A stretch of 38,235 bases of DNA from NCBI GenBank assembly GCA_013043945.1, contig JABEUW010000007.1:1-38235 (forward strand). The letters are read 5' to 3'. Position 1 is the first letter of the stretch. Each line of letters begins with the position of its first letter. The position numbers and the translations under genes were made by a program. The notes beneath the pieces were generated by a model that did not search any database, was not told where the DNA came from, and saw nothing but the letters and a program-made list of their open reading frames with translations. The stretch is from Vulcanimicrobiota bacterium (GTDB lineage Bacteria; Vulcanimicrobiota; Vulcanimicrobiia; Vulcanimicrobiales; Vulcanimicrobiaceae). Below are positions 7,490 through 15,530 of the stretch, one piece after another.

Positions 7490-7878
7490 TGGGGCTCAAA
7501 GCGATCCTCGCCGTCGCACTCGGCGGTGGGCTCGGCTCGGCGCTGCGATATATCGTCAACTTCCTCGTCGTCGCACGCTTCGGGCCCGGCTTTCCGCTCG
7601 GCACACTGCTCATTAACATGACCGGGAGTCTCCTCATCGGAGTCGTCGCCGAACTCGCTGCGACATCATCGCTGGGGATGAGCCCACTGCTCCGTCTCTT
7701 TCTTGCCGTCGGCGTGCTCGGTGGCTATACGACGTTCTCAACCTTCGCGCTCGATACGGTGACGTTGGTCGGCGATCGGGCGCTCGGTATCGCCACGATG
7801 TACGCACTTGGAAGCGTCGCGCTCGGCGTCCTTGCCGCATTTGCCGGGCAGGTGCTCGTGCGCTTCGCAATCCGATAG
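7489..7878 (+). CDS. crcB: Fluoride channel CrcB/Fluc
   Basis: A small membrane protein of 129 aa, the normal size for Fluc, with four hydrophobic segments. It acts as a dual-topology dimer that lets fluoride leave the cell. Seen here are the GGGLGSALRY N-terminal block, the pore-lining Asn in INMTGSLLIG, and the central GGYTTFSTFALD segment with the Phe-box and sodium-site region. It is coupled to the DUF190 gene by a TAATG overlap and preceded by a crcB-type riboswitch, so expression should rise with fluoride. A hairpin with a short T-run about 70 bases downstream probably ends the operon. Confidence 0.96.
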   Translation: MGLKAILAVALGGGLGSALRYIVNFLVVARFGPGFPLGTLLINMTGSLLIGVVAELAATSSLGMSPLLRLFLAVGVLGGYTTFSTFALDTVTLVGDRALGIATMYALGSVALGVLAAFAGQVLVRFAIR

Positions 7879-7948
7879 CGGAAGCGTTCCCCGCGCGCCT
7901 TCCACGACCGGAGCAACCCCGCCATCGCCGAGCGAGTTATAGTTCGTG

Positions 7949-7970
7949 GCTCCCTTATCGGGAGCGTTTT
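7949..7970 (+). terminator. Probable intrinsic terminator after crcB
   Basis: The inverted repeat gctccc (7949-7954) and gggagc (7960-7965) has a five-base loop and is followed by gtttt (7966-7970). The stem is short and the T-run has only four bases, so termination may be partial. It separates the fluoride operon from the PYP gene that starts at 8005. Confidence 0.5.
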
Positions 7971-8004
7971 AGCACGCAGACATCATCGCAAAAGGGGAGC
8001 ATGC

Positions 8005-8376
8005 ATGCACGATCAAGAGTTGGTCGAACGCGTCGAAGCTATGAGCGCGCAAGAGATCGACGGATTACCCGTCGGTGTTATCACCTTGGGGCTCGACGGC
8101 AAGATCGTACGCTACAATCGTACTGAGGCCGAGATGGCGCGCCTGGATCAGAAATCCCAGGTCGGACGAAACTTCTTCACCGAAGTCGCGCCCTGTACCG
8201 CGAACCCGGAGTTCCAGGGGCGCTTCGATACCCTTGCCGCAAAGTCGAGCGGGGGAATCGAGACCTTCGATTACACCTTCCGTTTTGCTTGGGGCGCACA
8301 GCGCGTGCATATTACGTTCGTTCGGAAAGCGGGGCGTGACGATATCGACGTGTTGATCACGCGCATGTCGGCCTAG
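8005..8376 (+). CDS. pyp: Photoactive yellow protein (PYP) homologue
   Basis: A 123-aa stand-alone PAS-fold protein whose sequence tracks Halorhodospira PYP from end to end. The chromophore cysteine is in FFTEVAPCTANPEF (C64, equivalent to C69). The two phenolate-binding residues are kept: Y37 (Y42) in VRYN and E41 (E46). The T50 equivalent is Ala45 and the R52 equivalent is Leu47, so absorption and photocycle may differ from the classic protein (inference). In known PYPs the cysteine carries p-coumaric acid by a thioester and blue light starts a photocycle. No tyrosine ammonia-lyase or coumarate-CoA ligase gene is in the window. A ggggag site (7994-7999) supports the 8005 start over an out-of-frame ATG at 8001. 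It appears monocistronic, flanked by two hairpins, with no fused output domain. Confidence 0.92.
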   Translation: MHDQELVERVEAMSAQEIDGLPVGVITLGLDGKIVRYNRTEAEMARLDQKSQVGRNFFTEVAPCTANPEFQGRFDTLAAKSSGGIETFDYTFRFAWGAQRVHITFVRKAGRDDIDVLITRMSA

Positions 8377-8400
8377 AATCCTCGGTTTTGAGCAACATTT

Positions 8401-8428
8401 GAGGCCGCGCTCGCAGGAGCGCGGCCTC
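8401..8428 (+). terminator. Strong 12-bp hairpin after the PYP gene
   Basis: The perfect stem gaggccgcgctc (8401-8412) with gagcgcggcctc (8417-8428) is closed by a GCAG tetraloop and lies 24 bases after the PYP stop. No T-tract follows, but the hairpin is very stable and sits just before the next gene. It probably acts as a terminator or 3' mRNA stabiliser. Confidence 0.6.
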
Positions 8429-8467
8429 TGCTATCGGACTCCTCGGCCTGAATATGAAGCTCTCTTT

Positions 8468-8475
8468 GAGGAGGA
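8468..8475 (+). promoter_or_regulatory. Shine-Dalgarno site favouring a TTG start at 8481
   Basis: The purine-rich gaggagga lies five bases before an in-frame TTG at 8481. The in-frame ATG at 8454 has no recognisable SD. The TTG start also gives a more typical 26-residue signal peptide, so I prefer it for the first VPS10-like gene. Confidence 0.6.
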
Positions 8476-8480
8476 AGTCG

Positions 8481-11400
8481 TTGTCTCGTACACCCATACG
8501 CTGGGCGCTCGCCGCCGCAGCCCTCTTTGCTCTTAGCCTTCCCTCGCTCGCGCGTGCGGCAAGCGCCGCGAGCCCGGCCCCGGCAAAAACCGCCGCGAAG
8601 GCCTCCCCCAAACCGACGCCTACGCCGACACCGCCGCCGCCGTACACGCAAGTGACGTGGCGCGAGATCGGCCCCGCCGCGGGCGGCGGCCGCGTCACTT
8701 CGGTCGCCGGCTCGGCGACGAACGTGAAGCTCTACTTCGTGGGCTCCGCGGGCGGCGGCGTGTGGAAGACGATCAACGGCGGCTTTACCTGGACGCCGGT
8801 CTTTGCGAATCAGAAGGTCGCAGCGATCGGTGCCGTCACGATCGACCCCAGCAACAATAATAATGTGTGGGTCGGTACCGGCGAGAGCAATCCCCGTAAC
8901 GACGTCAGTTACGGCGACGGCCTCTATAAATCGACGAACGGCGGCATAACCTGGAAGCGGGTCGGGCTCAAAGGCGTTCGCGCGATCTCGCGCATCGTCG
9001 TCGATCCCAAAGACGGCAATCACGTCGTCGTTGCGGCGTTCGGCGACCCGTATCGCAACAGCGTCCACCGTGGCGTCTACGTCACCTTCGACGGCGGCAA
9101 GACCTGGAAGAAGACACTCTATCTCGCCCCCGATAGTGGTGCGAGCGATCTCGCGATGGTGCCGAGCGACCCGAATGTCGTGTACGCCGGCATGTGGGAG
9201 TTCCGGCGCAAACCGTGGACGTTCCGTAGCGGCGGCCCCAACGACGGGCTCTATAAATCGGTCGACGGCGGCAAGAGCTGGACGAAACTCGTCGGCAACG
9301 GTTTGCCGGCCGGTATCACCGGGCGCATCGGGCTCGCCGTTTCGCAGAGCGACCCGAATTACGTCTACGCGCTCATCGAAGCGGCGCACGGTATCCTCTG
9401 GCGCAGCGAGGACGCGGGCAAGAGTTGGAAGATGGTCAGCGACAACACGCTGGTCGATCAACGTCCGTTCTACTTCACGCACATCGCCGTAGATCCGATG
9501 AATCCCAAAAAAGTCTATGCGGTCTCGGAGCTAACCTCGGTCTCGACCGACGGCGGCAAAAAATTCCACCCCATCGCACTCGCGGTGCACGTCGACTATC
9601 ACGCGATCTGGATCGCTCCGAACGATCCGTCGCGCATCATGCTTGGCGAAGACGGCGGGTACGCGCTTACCGTCGATGGTGGCGCGAACTGGTTCTTCTC
9701 GAAGAATCTTCCAATCGCACAGATCTATCACGTCGGGCTCTCCAACGAAAACCCGTATGAAGTTTGCGCCGGATTGCAAGATAACAACGCGTTCTGCGCG
9801 CGTGAGAACTCGCTCGACCCCAGCGGCTTACTCAATAAATATTGGAAGGTCAGCGTCGGGGGCGACGGCGAGTGGTCGGTGCCCGATCCCTCCAATCCGA
9901 ATTACATCTGGAGCGATTCCGAGAACGGCTCGGTCGTCGTTTGGAATAAGAAGACGCAAGACCAATGGTCGGCACAACCCTATCTTCAGGGCGTCAAAGA
10001 GCAGTACGACCTGCGCACGAGCAAGTATCGCTTTAATTGGGATTCCCCGATTGCGTTCGCACCGTGGAATCCGCATATCGGCTGGGTCGGCGGCAACGTC
10101 GTCTTCCAGAGCACCGATCGCGGCAAGAGCTTTAAGGTCATCAGCCCCGACCTCACGTTGAATATGAAATCGCATCAAATCCCTTCGGGCGGTCCGATTA
10201 CCCACGACGTCTCGGGTGCGGAATATAGCGACACCCTACTCGATATCGAGGGTTCGCCGGTTCGTAAAGGCGAGATCTGGACTGGAGCCGACGACGGCGT
10301 CATCGGCCTCACCGTCGATGGCGGAAAGCATTGGAAGAAGATGCTTATCCCCGGCGTTCCGCCTTACGGACGCGTCGAAACGGTCGCCCCTTCGCCGTTC
10401 GATGCGGCGACGGCGTACGTATCGATCGATCGCCATCGTTCCGGCGATTACAAACCCTACGTTTTCGTCACCCACAACTACGGAAAGACGTGGAGCTCGA
10501 TCGCGAGCAATCTTCCCAAGAACGTCTTCGTGCGCACCATCCGTCCGGATATCAAAAACTCTTCGATCCTCTATCTCGGAAACGAAACGGGAATCTTCGT
10601 CTCCTTCAATGACGGGCAGAGCTGGGAGAGCTTCAAGAACGGCATGCCGACGGTCTCGGTTCGCGATATCCGCATGCAGCCGACCTTCGACGATCTCGTC
10701 GTCGCGACGCACGGGCGCTCGATCTATATCATGGACGACATGACGCCGATCCAACAACTCGCACGCGCGGAGGCGGCCGGCGGCCGATTCTTCCCGGTGC
10801 GCGTCTCCTATCAATACACGCTGCACGAAAACGACGAAGGCACCTACACCGACTTCGTCGGCAACAATCCGCCTTACGGCGCGATCTTCGATTACTACCA
10901 GAAAACGGCGAATGCAAAGACGCCGCCCTCGCTACAGGTGTTTAATGCACGCGGGCAACTGATGCGCTCGATCTCCGGCACCCATAAAGTCGGCGGAAAG
11001 GCGCAACCACGGCTCCCCAACGCGGTCGGCCTCAATCGCTACGTCTGGGATTACGGGACCAACGGTGTGGCGCTCTGGAAGGGCGCGGCAAAGAAGTCGT
11101 ACCAGGGCTTCCCGGAAGGGCCGGCGGTTCCGCCGGGCACCTACACCGCGAAACTCACCTTCGATGGGAAAACCTACACGCGTCGCTTCGTCGTGAAGCC
11201 CGATCCGCGTTCGAAATTCACGCAAGCGGAATACGACCGGACGTTCGCTTTCTCGATGAAGTACGAAACGATGTTCGGGAAGATCGACACGATGCTCAAC
11301 AACCTCGACGCGCTCAAGAAGCAACTCGATGCGGCGCAGAAGGCCGCAACGGCGAAAAAGGCGACCGGCGTCACCGCCGCGCTCTCCGCACTCGCCGGCC

Positions 11401-11678
11401 GTCGCCAGGGCATGTTCGATATCTTGACGGCAAACTACCAGAACGATGAGGACTCGATCGAGCGACCGGGTGCGCTGCGCGAAGATTTCGAGCAGCTCTA
11501 CTTCGCCGCGCAGAGCCTCATTACACCGCCGACCCTTGCCTTCGCGCATCGACTCGATGGGAAATATGCCCGCGCACTCGGGCAATACAACGCCTTCGTC
11601 GGCACGATTCCCGCGCTGCAAGCAGAGATGAAAGCAGCCGGGCTCAAACCGATCGCGGGCATCGGTACCGTGCGCTAA
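8481..11678 (+). CDS. Secreted VPS10/BNR beta-propeller protein, copy 1
   Basis: A protein of about 1065 aa with a signal peptide (ALAAAALFALSLPSLARA) and a Pro/Thr/Ala linker (SPKPTPTPTPPPPYTQ). About 11 Asp-box/BNR repeats of the form xDGGKTW follow, as in sortilin-VPS10 and GH74-like propellers. A conserved block holds C-x9-C with LQDNNAF between the cysteines. The C-terminal third has a beta-domain (GLNRYVWDYG, then VPPGTYTAKLTFDGKTY) and a helical region. These proteins are often labelled glycosyl hydrolase, but I cannot identify catalytic acids, so enzyme versus binding protein is open. The location is outside the cytoplasm. An alternative ATG start lies at 8454. The next gene is a paralogue 25 bases downstream, suggesting one transcript ending with the DUF302 gene. 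Confidence 0.9.
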   Translation: MSRTPIRWALAAAALFALSLPSLARAASAASPAPAKTAAKASPKPTPTPTPPPPYTQVTWREIGPAAGGGRVTSVAGSATNVKLYFVGSAGGGVWKTINGGFTWTPVFANQKVAAIGAVTIDPSNNNNVWVGTGESNPRNDVSYGDGLYKSTNGGITWKRVGLKGVRAISRIVVDPKDGNHVVVAAFGDPYRNSVHRGVYVTFDGGKTWKKTLYLAPDSGASDLAMVPSDPNVVYAGMWEFRRKPWTFRSGGPNDGLYKSVDGGKSWTKLVGNGLPAGITGRIGLAVSQSDPNYVYALIEAAHGILWRSEDAGKSWKMVSDNTLVDQRPFYFTHIAVDPMNPKKVYAVSELTSVSTDGGKKFHPIALAVHVDYHAIWIAPNDPSRIMLGEDGGYALTVDGGANWFFSKNLPIAQIYHVGLSNENPYEVCAGLQDNNAFCARENSLDPSGLLNKYWKVSVGGDGEWSVPDPSNPNYIWSDSENGSVVVWNKKTQDQWSAQPYLQGVKEQYDLRTSKYRFNWDSPIAFAPWNPHIGWVGGNVVFQSTDRGKSFKVISPDLTLNMKSHQIPSGGPITHDVSGAEYSDTLLDIEGSPVRKGEIWTGADDGVIGLTVDGGKHWKKMLIPGVPPYGRVETVAPSPFDAATAYVSIDRHRSGDYKPYVFVTHNYGKTWSSIASNLPKNVFVRTIRPDIKNSSILYLGNETGIFVSFNDGQSWESFKNGMPTVSVRDIRMQPTFDDLVVATHGRSIYIMDDMTPIQQLARAEAAGGRFFPVRVSYQYTLHENDEGTYTDFVGNNPPYGAIFDYYQKTANAKTPPSLQVFNARGQLMRSISGTHKVGGKAQPRLPNAVGLNRYVWDYGTNGVALWKGAAKKSYQGFPEGPAVPPGTYTAKLTFDGKTYTRRFVVKPDPRSKFTQAEYDRTFAFSMKYETMFGKIDTMLNNLDALKKQLDAAQKAATAKKATGVTAALSALAGRRQGMFDILTANYQNDEDSIERPGALREDFEQLYFAAQSLITPPTLAFAHRLDGKYARALGQYNAFVGTIPALQAEMKAAGLKPIAGIGTVR

Positions 11679-11703
11679 CGTCATCACGAGTGGAGGAGAG
11701 AGC

Positions 11704-14700
11704 ATGAAGATACGGTTTCTCGCGTTGGGTGCACTGCTCGCAGCCGGAAGTTTTCTTCCGGCTGCGGCGGCGACCGCACCGTACGCGCACATGAAATGGC
11801 GAGAGATCGGCCCGGCGATCGCCGGTGGCCGCGTCTCTTCGGTTGCGGGAACGGCGCAGAACGCCGATCTCTACGTTATCGGAACCGCCGGGGGCGGCGT
11901 CTGGAAGAGCGTGAACGGTGGCGCAACCTGGAAACCGATCTTCACCAAGGAACCAACCGGAGCGATCGGCGCGGTCGCCATCGATCCAAACGATCAGAAC
12001 GTTCTCTGGGTCGGCACCGGCGAGAGTAATCCGCGCAACGACGTCTCGTTCGGTACCGGCCTCTATAAGAGCACCAACGGTGGTAAAACCTGGGCGCGCG
12101 TTGGGCTCGCGCTGACGCGCCATATCTCGCGGATCGCGATCGATCCAAAGAACCCCCAGCATGTCGTGGTCGGAGCCTCTGGCGATCCGTTCGCCGACTC
12201 CGTGCATCGCGGTGTCTACGTCACCTTCGATGGTGGAAAAACGTGGACGAAATCGCTCTATATCGGCCCGAGCAGCGGCGCGAGCGATATCGCGATGGAT
12301 CCCGCCGATCCCAATATCGTCTATGCCGGAATGTGGCAATTCCGTCGCAAGCCGTGGACCTTTCACTCCGGTGGTCCCCAGGATGGCATCTATAAATCGA
12401 CCGATGGCGGCAAGAGTTGGACGAAGCTCGTCGGCAACGGGCTTCCGGCGGGGTACGAGGGACGCATCGGTCTCGCGATCGCGCCGAGCGATCCCGTGCG
12501 CGTCTATGCGTTGATCGAAGCGAAGGGCGGCATCCTGTGGCGCAGCGACGATGCCGGTGCGCACTGGAGGATGATGACCGATAACACGCTGGTCGATCAG
12601 CGTCCCTTCTATTTCACCCATATCGCCGTCGATCCGAAGAACGCGAACCGCGTCTACGGCGTCTCGGAGATGCTCTCGGTCAGCACCGACGGCGGCAAAA
12701 AATTCAAACGGATCGCCAAAGGCGTTCACGTCGACTATCACGCCATTTGGATCGCTCCGAATAACGGCAAGCGCATCATCGTCGGCGAGGACGGCGGCTA
12801 TGCGTTAACGCTCGATGGCGGGAAGGCGTGGTCCTTCGCGCGCAACCTCCCCATCGGTCAGGTCTATCATGTCGGCCTCTCCAACGGCAATCCCTATCTC
12901 GTCTGCGGTGGGTGGCAAGATAATAGCGGCTGGTGCGGGCCGGAGAATTCGCGCGATCCGCAAGGGATCAAAAATCGGCGTTGGTTCCAGGTGGTCGGCG
13001 GCGACGGCATGTGGGCCGTTCCCGATCCGAGCGACTCGAATTTCGTCGTCGCCGATCTCGAAGATGGCTACGTGAACATCTTCAATCGTCGGGCGCGGCT
13101 CTTTCGGTTTATCAACCCCTACTTCGAGCCGGGGCTCTCGATCTTCGATCTCAATAAACGGCCGTATCGCTTCAATTGGGATTCGCCGATCGCATTCGCT
13201 CCGTGGAACGGGCATATTTTATGGTACGGCGGCAACGTCGTCTTTCAAAGCACCGATCGCGGCCAAACGTGGCAGCCGATCAGCCCCGATCTCACGCGCA
13301 ATATTAAAGCGCATCAAATGCCGGCGGGTGGCCCACTCGCACACGACGTTTCGGGTGCCGAGTATAGCGATACGATTCTCGATGTCGAAGGTTCGTCGGC
13401 AGCAGAAGGTGAGATTTGGGTCGGAACCGACGACGGGCTCGTACAACTCACGCGCGACGGCGGTAAACATTGGAGCGACGTTACTCCGAAGGGCGCGCCC
13501 GAGTTCGCTCGCGTCGAGACCGTTGCCCCGTCGGCGCTCGACCCGGCGACGGCCTACGCTTCTTTCGACGATCATCGCATGGGCGATTATGCGCCCTATC
13601 TCTACGTGACTCACGACTACGGCAAATCGTGGAAGAAGATCGTCAACGGCTTGCCCGCCGATATCTATACGCGGACGATTCGCCCCGATATTCATAATAA
13701 GAACCTGGTTTTTGCCGGGAACGAAGAGGGCATCTTCATCAGCTTTAACGGCGGCAGTTCCTGGAAGCCGTTCTCACTGAACGTGCCAGCGGTCTCGGTA
13801 CGCGATATCCGCATTCAACCGACCTTCGACGATCTGGTGATCGGCACGCATGGCCGCGCGATCTGGATTCTCGACGATATCGCGGCGCTGCAGAATTTGC
13901 CGGCCGCGCAGGCGCGAGGGGCGATGCTCTTTCCGGTGCGCACCGCATACGAATACATCATGCATAGCAACGACGAGAATCTCTACACGCGTTATGCAGC
14001 GAAAAATCCGCCGTACGGAGCGATCTTCGACTTCTATCAGAAGGCTCCGCAGAAGAAAGCACCGGTCGTACAGGTGCTCGATTCGCAGGGGCACGTGATC
14101 CGCACGATTTCGGGAAGCATCAAAATCGGGAAGAAAAAAATCCCGCTCGTTTCCAATAAAGCCGGTATCAACCGCGTTATCTGGGATTTTCATGAGAACG
14201 GCGTCACGCGCTGGATGGGCGCGGCGCGCAAGCAGTATCGCGGGCCGAAAGAAGGGCTGACCGCGCTGCCCGGCCGTTATACGGCGCGCATCACGCTCGA
14301 CGGCCGCACGTTTACCCAGTCGTTTTCGGTGAAACCCGATCCGCAGACGCCCTACACGCTCGCACAGATGCGTGCCGGGTATCGGATCGGCAAACATTTC
14401 CTCAATATGTCCGGGAAGATCAATGCGGTGCTCGATGCGCTCGACGCGCAGAAGATCGCCTTGAAGAAGGCCTATGCTTCGGCTCGCTCGGCAGACAACG
14501 CTCCGCGCTTGGCGGCAATCTCTGCAGCGATGAAGCGGCGCGATGCAATCTTTGCGACTTTTACCGCAAACTATCAGAACGACGAAGATTCCATCCAACG
14601 CCCAGGTGCACTGCGCGAAGCGGTGCCCGGCGGCTTCTTCCTCGGAGCGAACTCCCCACCGACGGCATCGTTGCTTGCATATCGGAGGCACCTCGATGTA

Positions 14701-14778
14701 CGCTTTGCTGCGGCGCTGGATGCATACCATCGTTACCTAGCGACGGTTATCAAACCGCTGGGGTTGCAGATAAAGTGA
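11704..14778 (+). CDS. Secreted VPS10/BNR beta-propeller protein, copy 2
   Basis: A 1024-aa paralogue of the preceding gene, starting at ATG 11704 behind a ggaggag ribosome site. The signal peptide is short (FLALGALLAAGSFLPAAAA) and there is no proline-rich linker. The propeller begins with IGPAIAGGRVSSVAG and VIGTAGGGVWKSVNGG and continues with WVGTGESNPRNDVSFG. Many Asp-boxes such as FDGGKTWTK and TDGGKSWTKL follow. The cysteine pair recurs as C-GGWQDNSGW-C. The block YRFNWDSPIAFAPWNGH, shared with copies 1 and 3, marks the second half of the propeller. The C-terminus again has a GINRVIWDFHENG beta-domain and a helical bundle with an ANYQNDEDS segment. Function is unknown. The tandem arrangement suggests duplication followed by divergence. 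Confidence 0.9.
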   Translation: MKIRFLALGALLAAGSFLPAAAATAPYAHMKWREIGPAIAGGRVSSVAGTAQNADLYVIGTAGGGVWKSVNGGATWKPIFTKEPTGAIGAVAIDPNDQNVLWVGTGESNPRNDVSFGTGLYKSTNGGKTWARVGLALTRHISRIAIDPKNPQHVVVGASGDPFADSVHRGVYVTFDGGKTWTKSLYIGPSSGASDIAMDPADPNIVYAGMWQFRRKPWTFHSGGPQDGIYKSTDGGKSWTKLVGNGLPAGYEGRIGLAIAPSDPVRVYALIEAKGGILWRSDDAGAHWRMMTDNTLVDQRPFYFTHIAVDPKNANRVYGVSEMLSVSTDGGKKFKRIAKGVHVDYHAIWIAPNNGKRIIVGEDGGYALTLDGGKAWSFARNLPIGQVYHVGLSNGNPYLVCGGWQDNSGWCGPENSRDPQGIKNRRWFQVVGGDGMWAVPDPSDSNFVVADLEDGYVNIFNRRARLFRFINPYFEPGLSIFDLNKRPYRFNWDSPIAFAPWNGHILWYGGNVVFQSTDRGQTWQPISPDLTRNIKAHQMPAGGPLAHDVSGAEYSDTILDVEGSSAAEGEIWVGTDDGLVQLTRDGGKHWSDVTPKGAPEFARVETVAPSALDPATAYASFDDHRMGDYAPYLYVTHDYGKSWKKIVNGLPADIYTRTIRPDIHNKNLVFAGNEEGIFISFNGGSSWKPFSLNVPAVSVRDIRIQPTFDDLVIGTHGRAIWILDDIAALQNLPAAQARGAMLFPVRTAYEYIMHSNDENLYTRYAAKNPPYGAIFDFYQKAPQKKAPVVQVLDSQGHVIRTISGSIKIGKKKIPLVSNKAGINRVIWDFHENGVTRWMGAARKQYRGPKEGLTALPGRYTARITLDGRTFTQSFSVKPDPQTPYTLAQMRAGYRIGKHFLNMSGKINAVLDALDAQKIALKKAYASARSADNAPRLAAISAAMKRRDAIFATFTANYQNDEDSIQRPGALREAVPGGFFLGANSPPTASLLAYRRHLDVRFAAALDAYHRYLATVIKPLGLQIK

Positions 14779-14790
14779 GGCCAAACGCTC

Positions 14791-15180
14791 ATGAAATACG
14801 GACACGAAACCGTCGTCGAAGGTAAATTCGAAGAGGTCATCGATCGCACGAAAGCCGCGCTCGCGGAGCGCGGCTTCGGCGTTTTAACCGAGATCGATGT
14901 TGCCGCGACGCTCAAAAAGAAGATCGGCGCCGAGATGGAGCCCTACGTCATCCTCGGCGCTTGTAACCCGACCTTCGCACACGAGGCACTCCAGCGCGAG
15001 CCCGACCTCGGGCTCTTGCTGCCGTGCAACGTCGTGGTCATGCAGAAGGCCGGGAAAACCTACGTGAAGGCGATCGATGCCGGGGCGATGCTCGGGGTGA
15101 CCGGCAATACCGAGCTCGTCGGCGTCGCCGGCGAGGTCGACGCCCTCCTGAAGGAGACGCTGAACGCACTCAAGGGGTGA
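14791..15180 (+). CDS. DUF302 domain protein
   Basis: A 129-aa soluble protein of the DUF302 family, an alpha/beta fold of unknown biochemical role. The signature is ILGACNPTFAHEAL followed by GLLLPCNVVVMQ, with the two characteristic cysteines. An N-terminal FEEVIDRTKAALAERGFGVL helix-strand unit precedes it. It begins 12 bases after the second VPS10-like gene and is probably its last co-transcribed partner. It lies immediately upstream of the ArsR-hydrogenase promoter but is not obviously part of that operon. No signal peptide is present, so it differs in location from the secreted proteins encoded before it. The C-terminus fits the ordinary family length. Confidence 0.88.
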   Translation: MKYGHETVVEGKFEEVIDRTKAALAERGFGVLTEIDVAATLKKKIGAEMEPYVILGACNPTFAHEALQREPDLGLLLPCNVVVMQKAGKTYVKAIDAGAMLGVTGNTELVGVAGEVDALLKETLNALKG

Positions 15181-15182
15181 GC

Positions 15183-15218
15183 TTGTATTAGTAAATCTGA
15201 ATATGCTAATATCCAGAT
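15183..15218 (+). promoter_or_regulatory. Promoter and palindromic operator of the arsR-hydrogenase operon
   Basis: An AT-rich island in GC-rich DNA directly before the GTG of arsR. A -35-like TTGTAT (15183-15188) and a -10-like TAATAT (15207-15212) are separated by 18 bases. The inverted repeat TATTAG (15186-15191) and CTAATA (15206-15211), with 14 bases between, overlaps both boxes, as expected for ArsR autorepression. A transcript starting about seven bases after the -10 would begin at the GTG itself, giving a leaderless message. No SD is visible, which fits. The elements are seen; their function is inferred. Confidence 0.55.
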
Positions 15219-15530
15219 GTGCTTCGCAACTTTAAGGCGGATCTCTTCAAGACGCTCGCGCACCCGGCGCGGATCCGCCTCCTCGATGCCCTCCGCGAAG
15301 GAGAGAAAACCGTGGTCGAGCTGCAACAGGCGCTCGATCTCGGCCAACCCTCGGTCTCCCAGCATCTTGCCGCCCTGCGCGGGAAGGGGCTCGTGGTAGC
15401 CCGTCGCGAGGGGCTCTTCGTTCGTTACGGCGTCGCCGATCCGCGGCTCTGGGATCTCCTCGATGCCGCGCGCGATTTCTGCGATCACCTTCTGCGCGAG
15501 CAGCGCGCGAACTTCGAAGCGCAGAGCTAG
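15219..15530 (+). CDS. ArsR-family regulator (Rv0081-like) of the hydrogenase operon
   Basis: A 103-aa winged-helix DNA-binding repressor. The N-terminal FKADLFKTLAHPARIRLLDA closely matches, from memory, Mycobacterium tuberculosis Rv0081, which heads a hyc-like operon. The recognition helix is in LGQPSVSQHLAALRGKGLV, and the wing follows as ARREGLFVRYGV. The metal-site CVCD motif of classical ArsR proteins is absent. The only cysteine is in RDFCDHLL near the C-terminus, so a metal sensor is unlikely; redox or another signal is possible (inference). GTG at 15219 is chosen because it gives the family N-terminus and sits right after the promoter; an ATG two bases upstream is out of frame. The TAG stop overlaps the GTG of hyfB by one base. 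It probably represses its own operon through the palindrome just upstream. Confidence 0.93.
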   Translation: MLRNFKADLFKTLAHPARIRLLDALREGEKTVVELQQALDLGQPSVSQHLAALRGKGLVVARREGLFVRYGVADPRLWDLLDAARDFCDHLLREQRANFEAQS

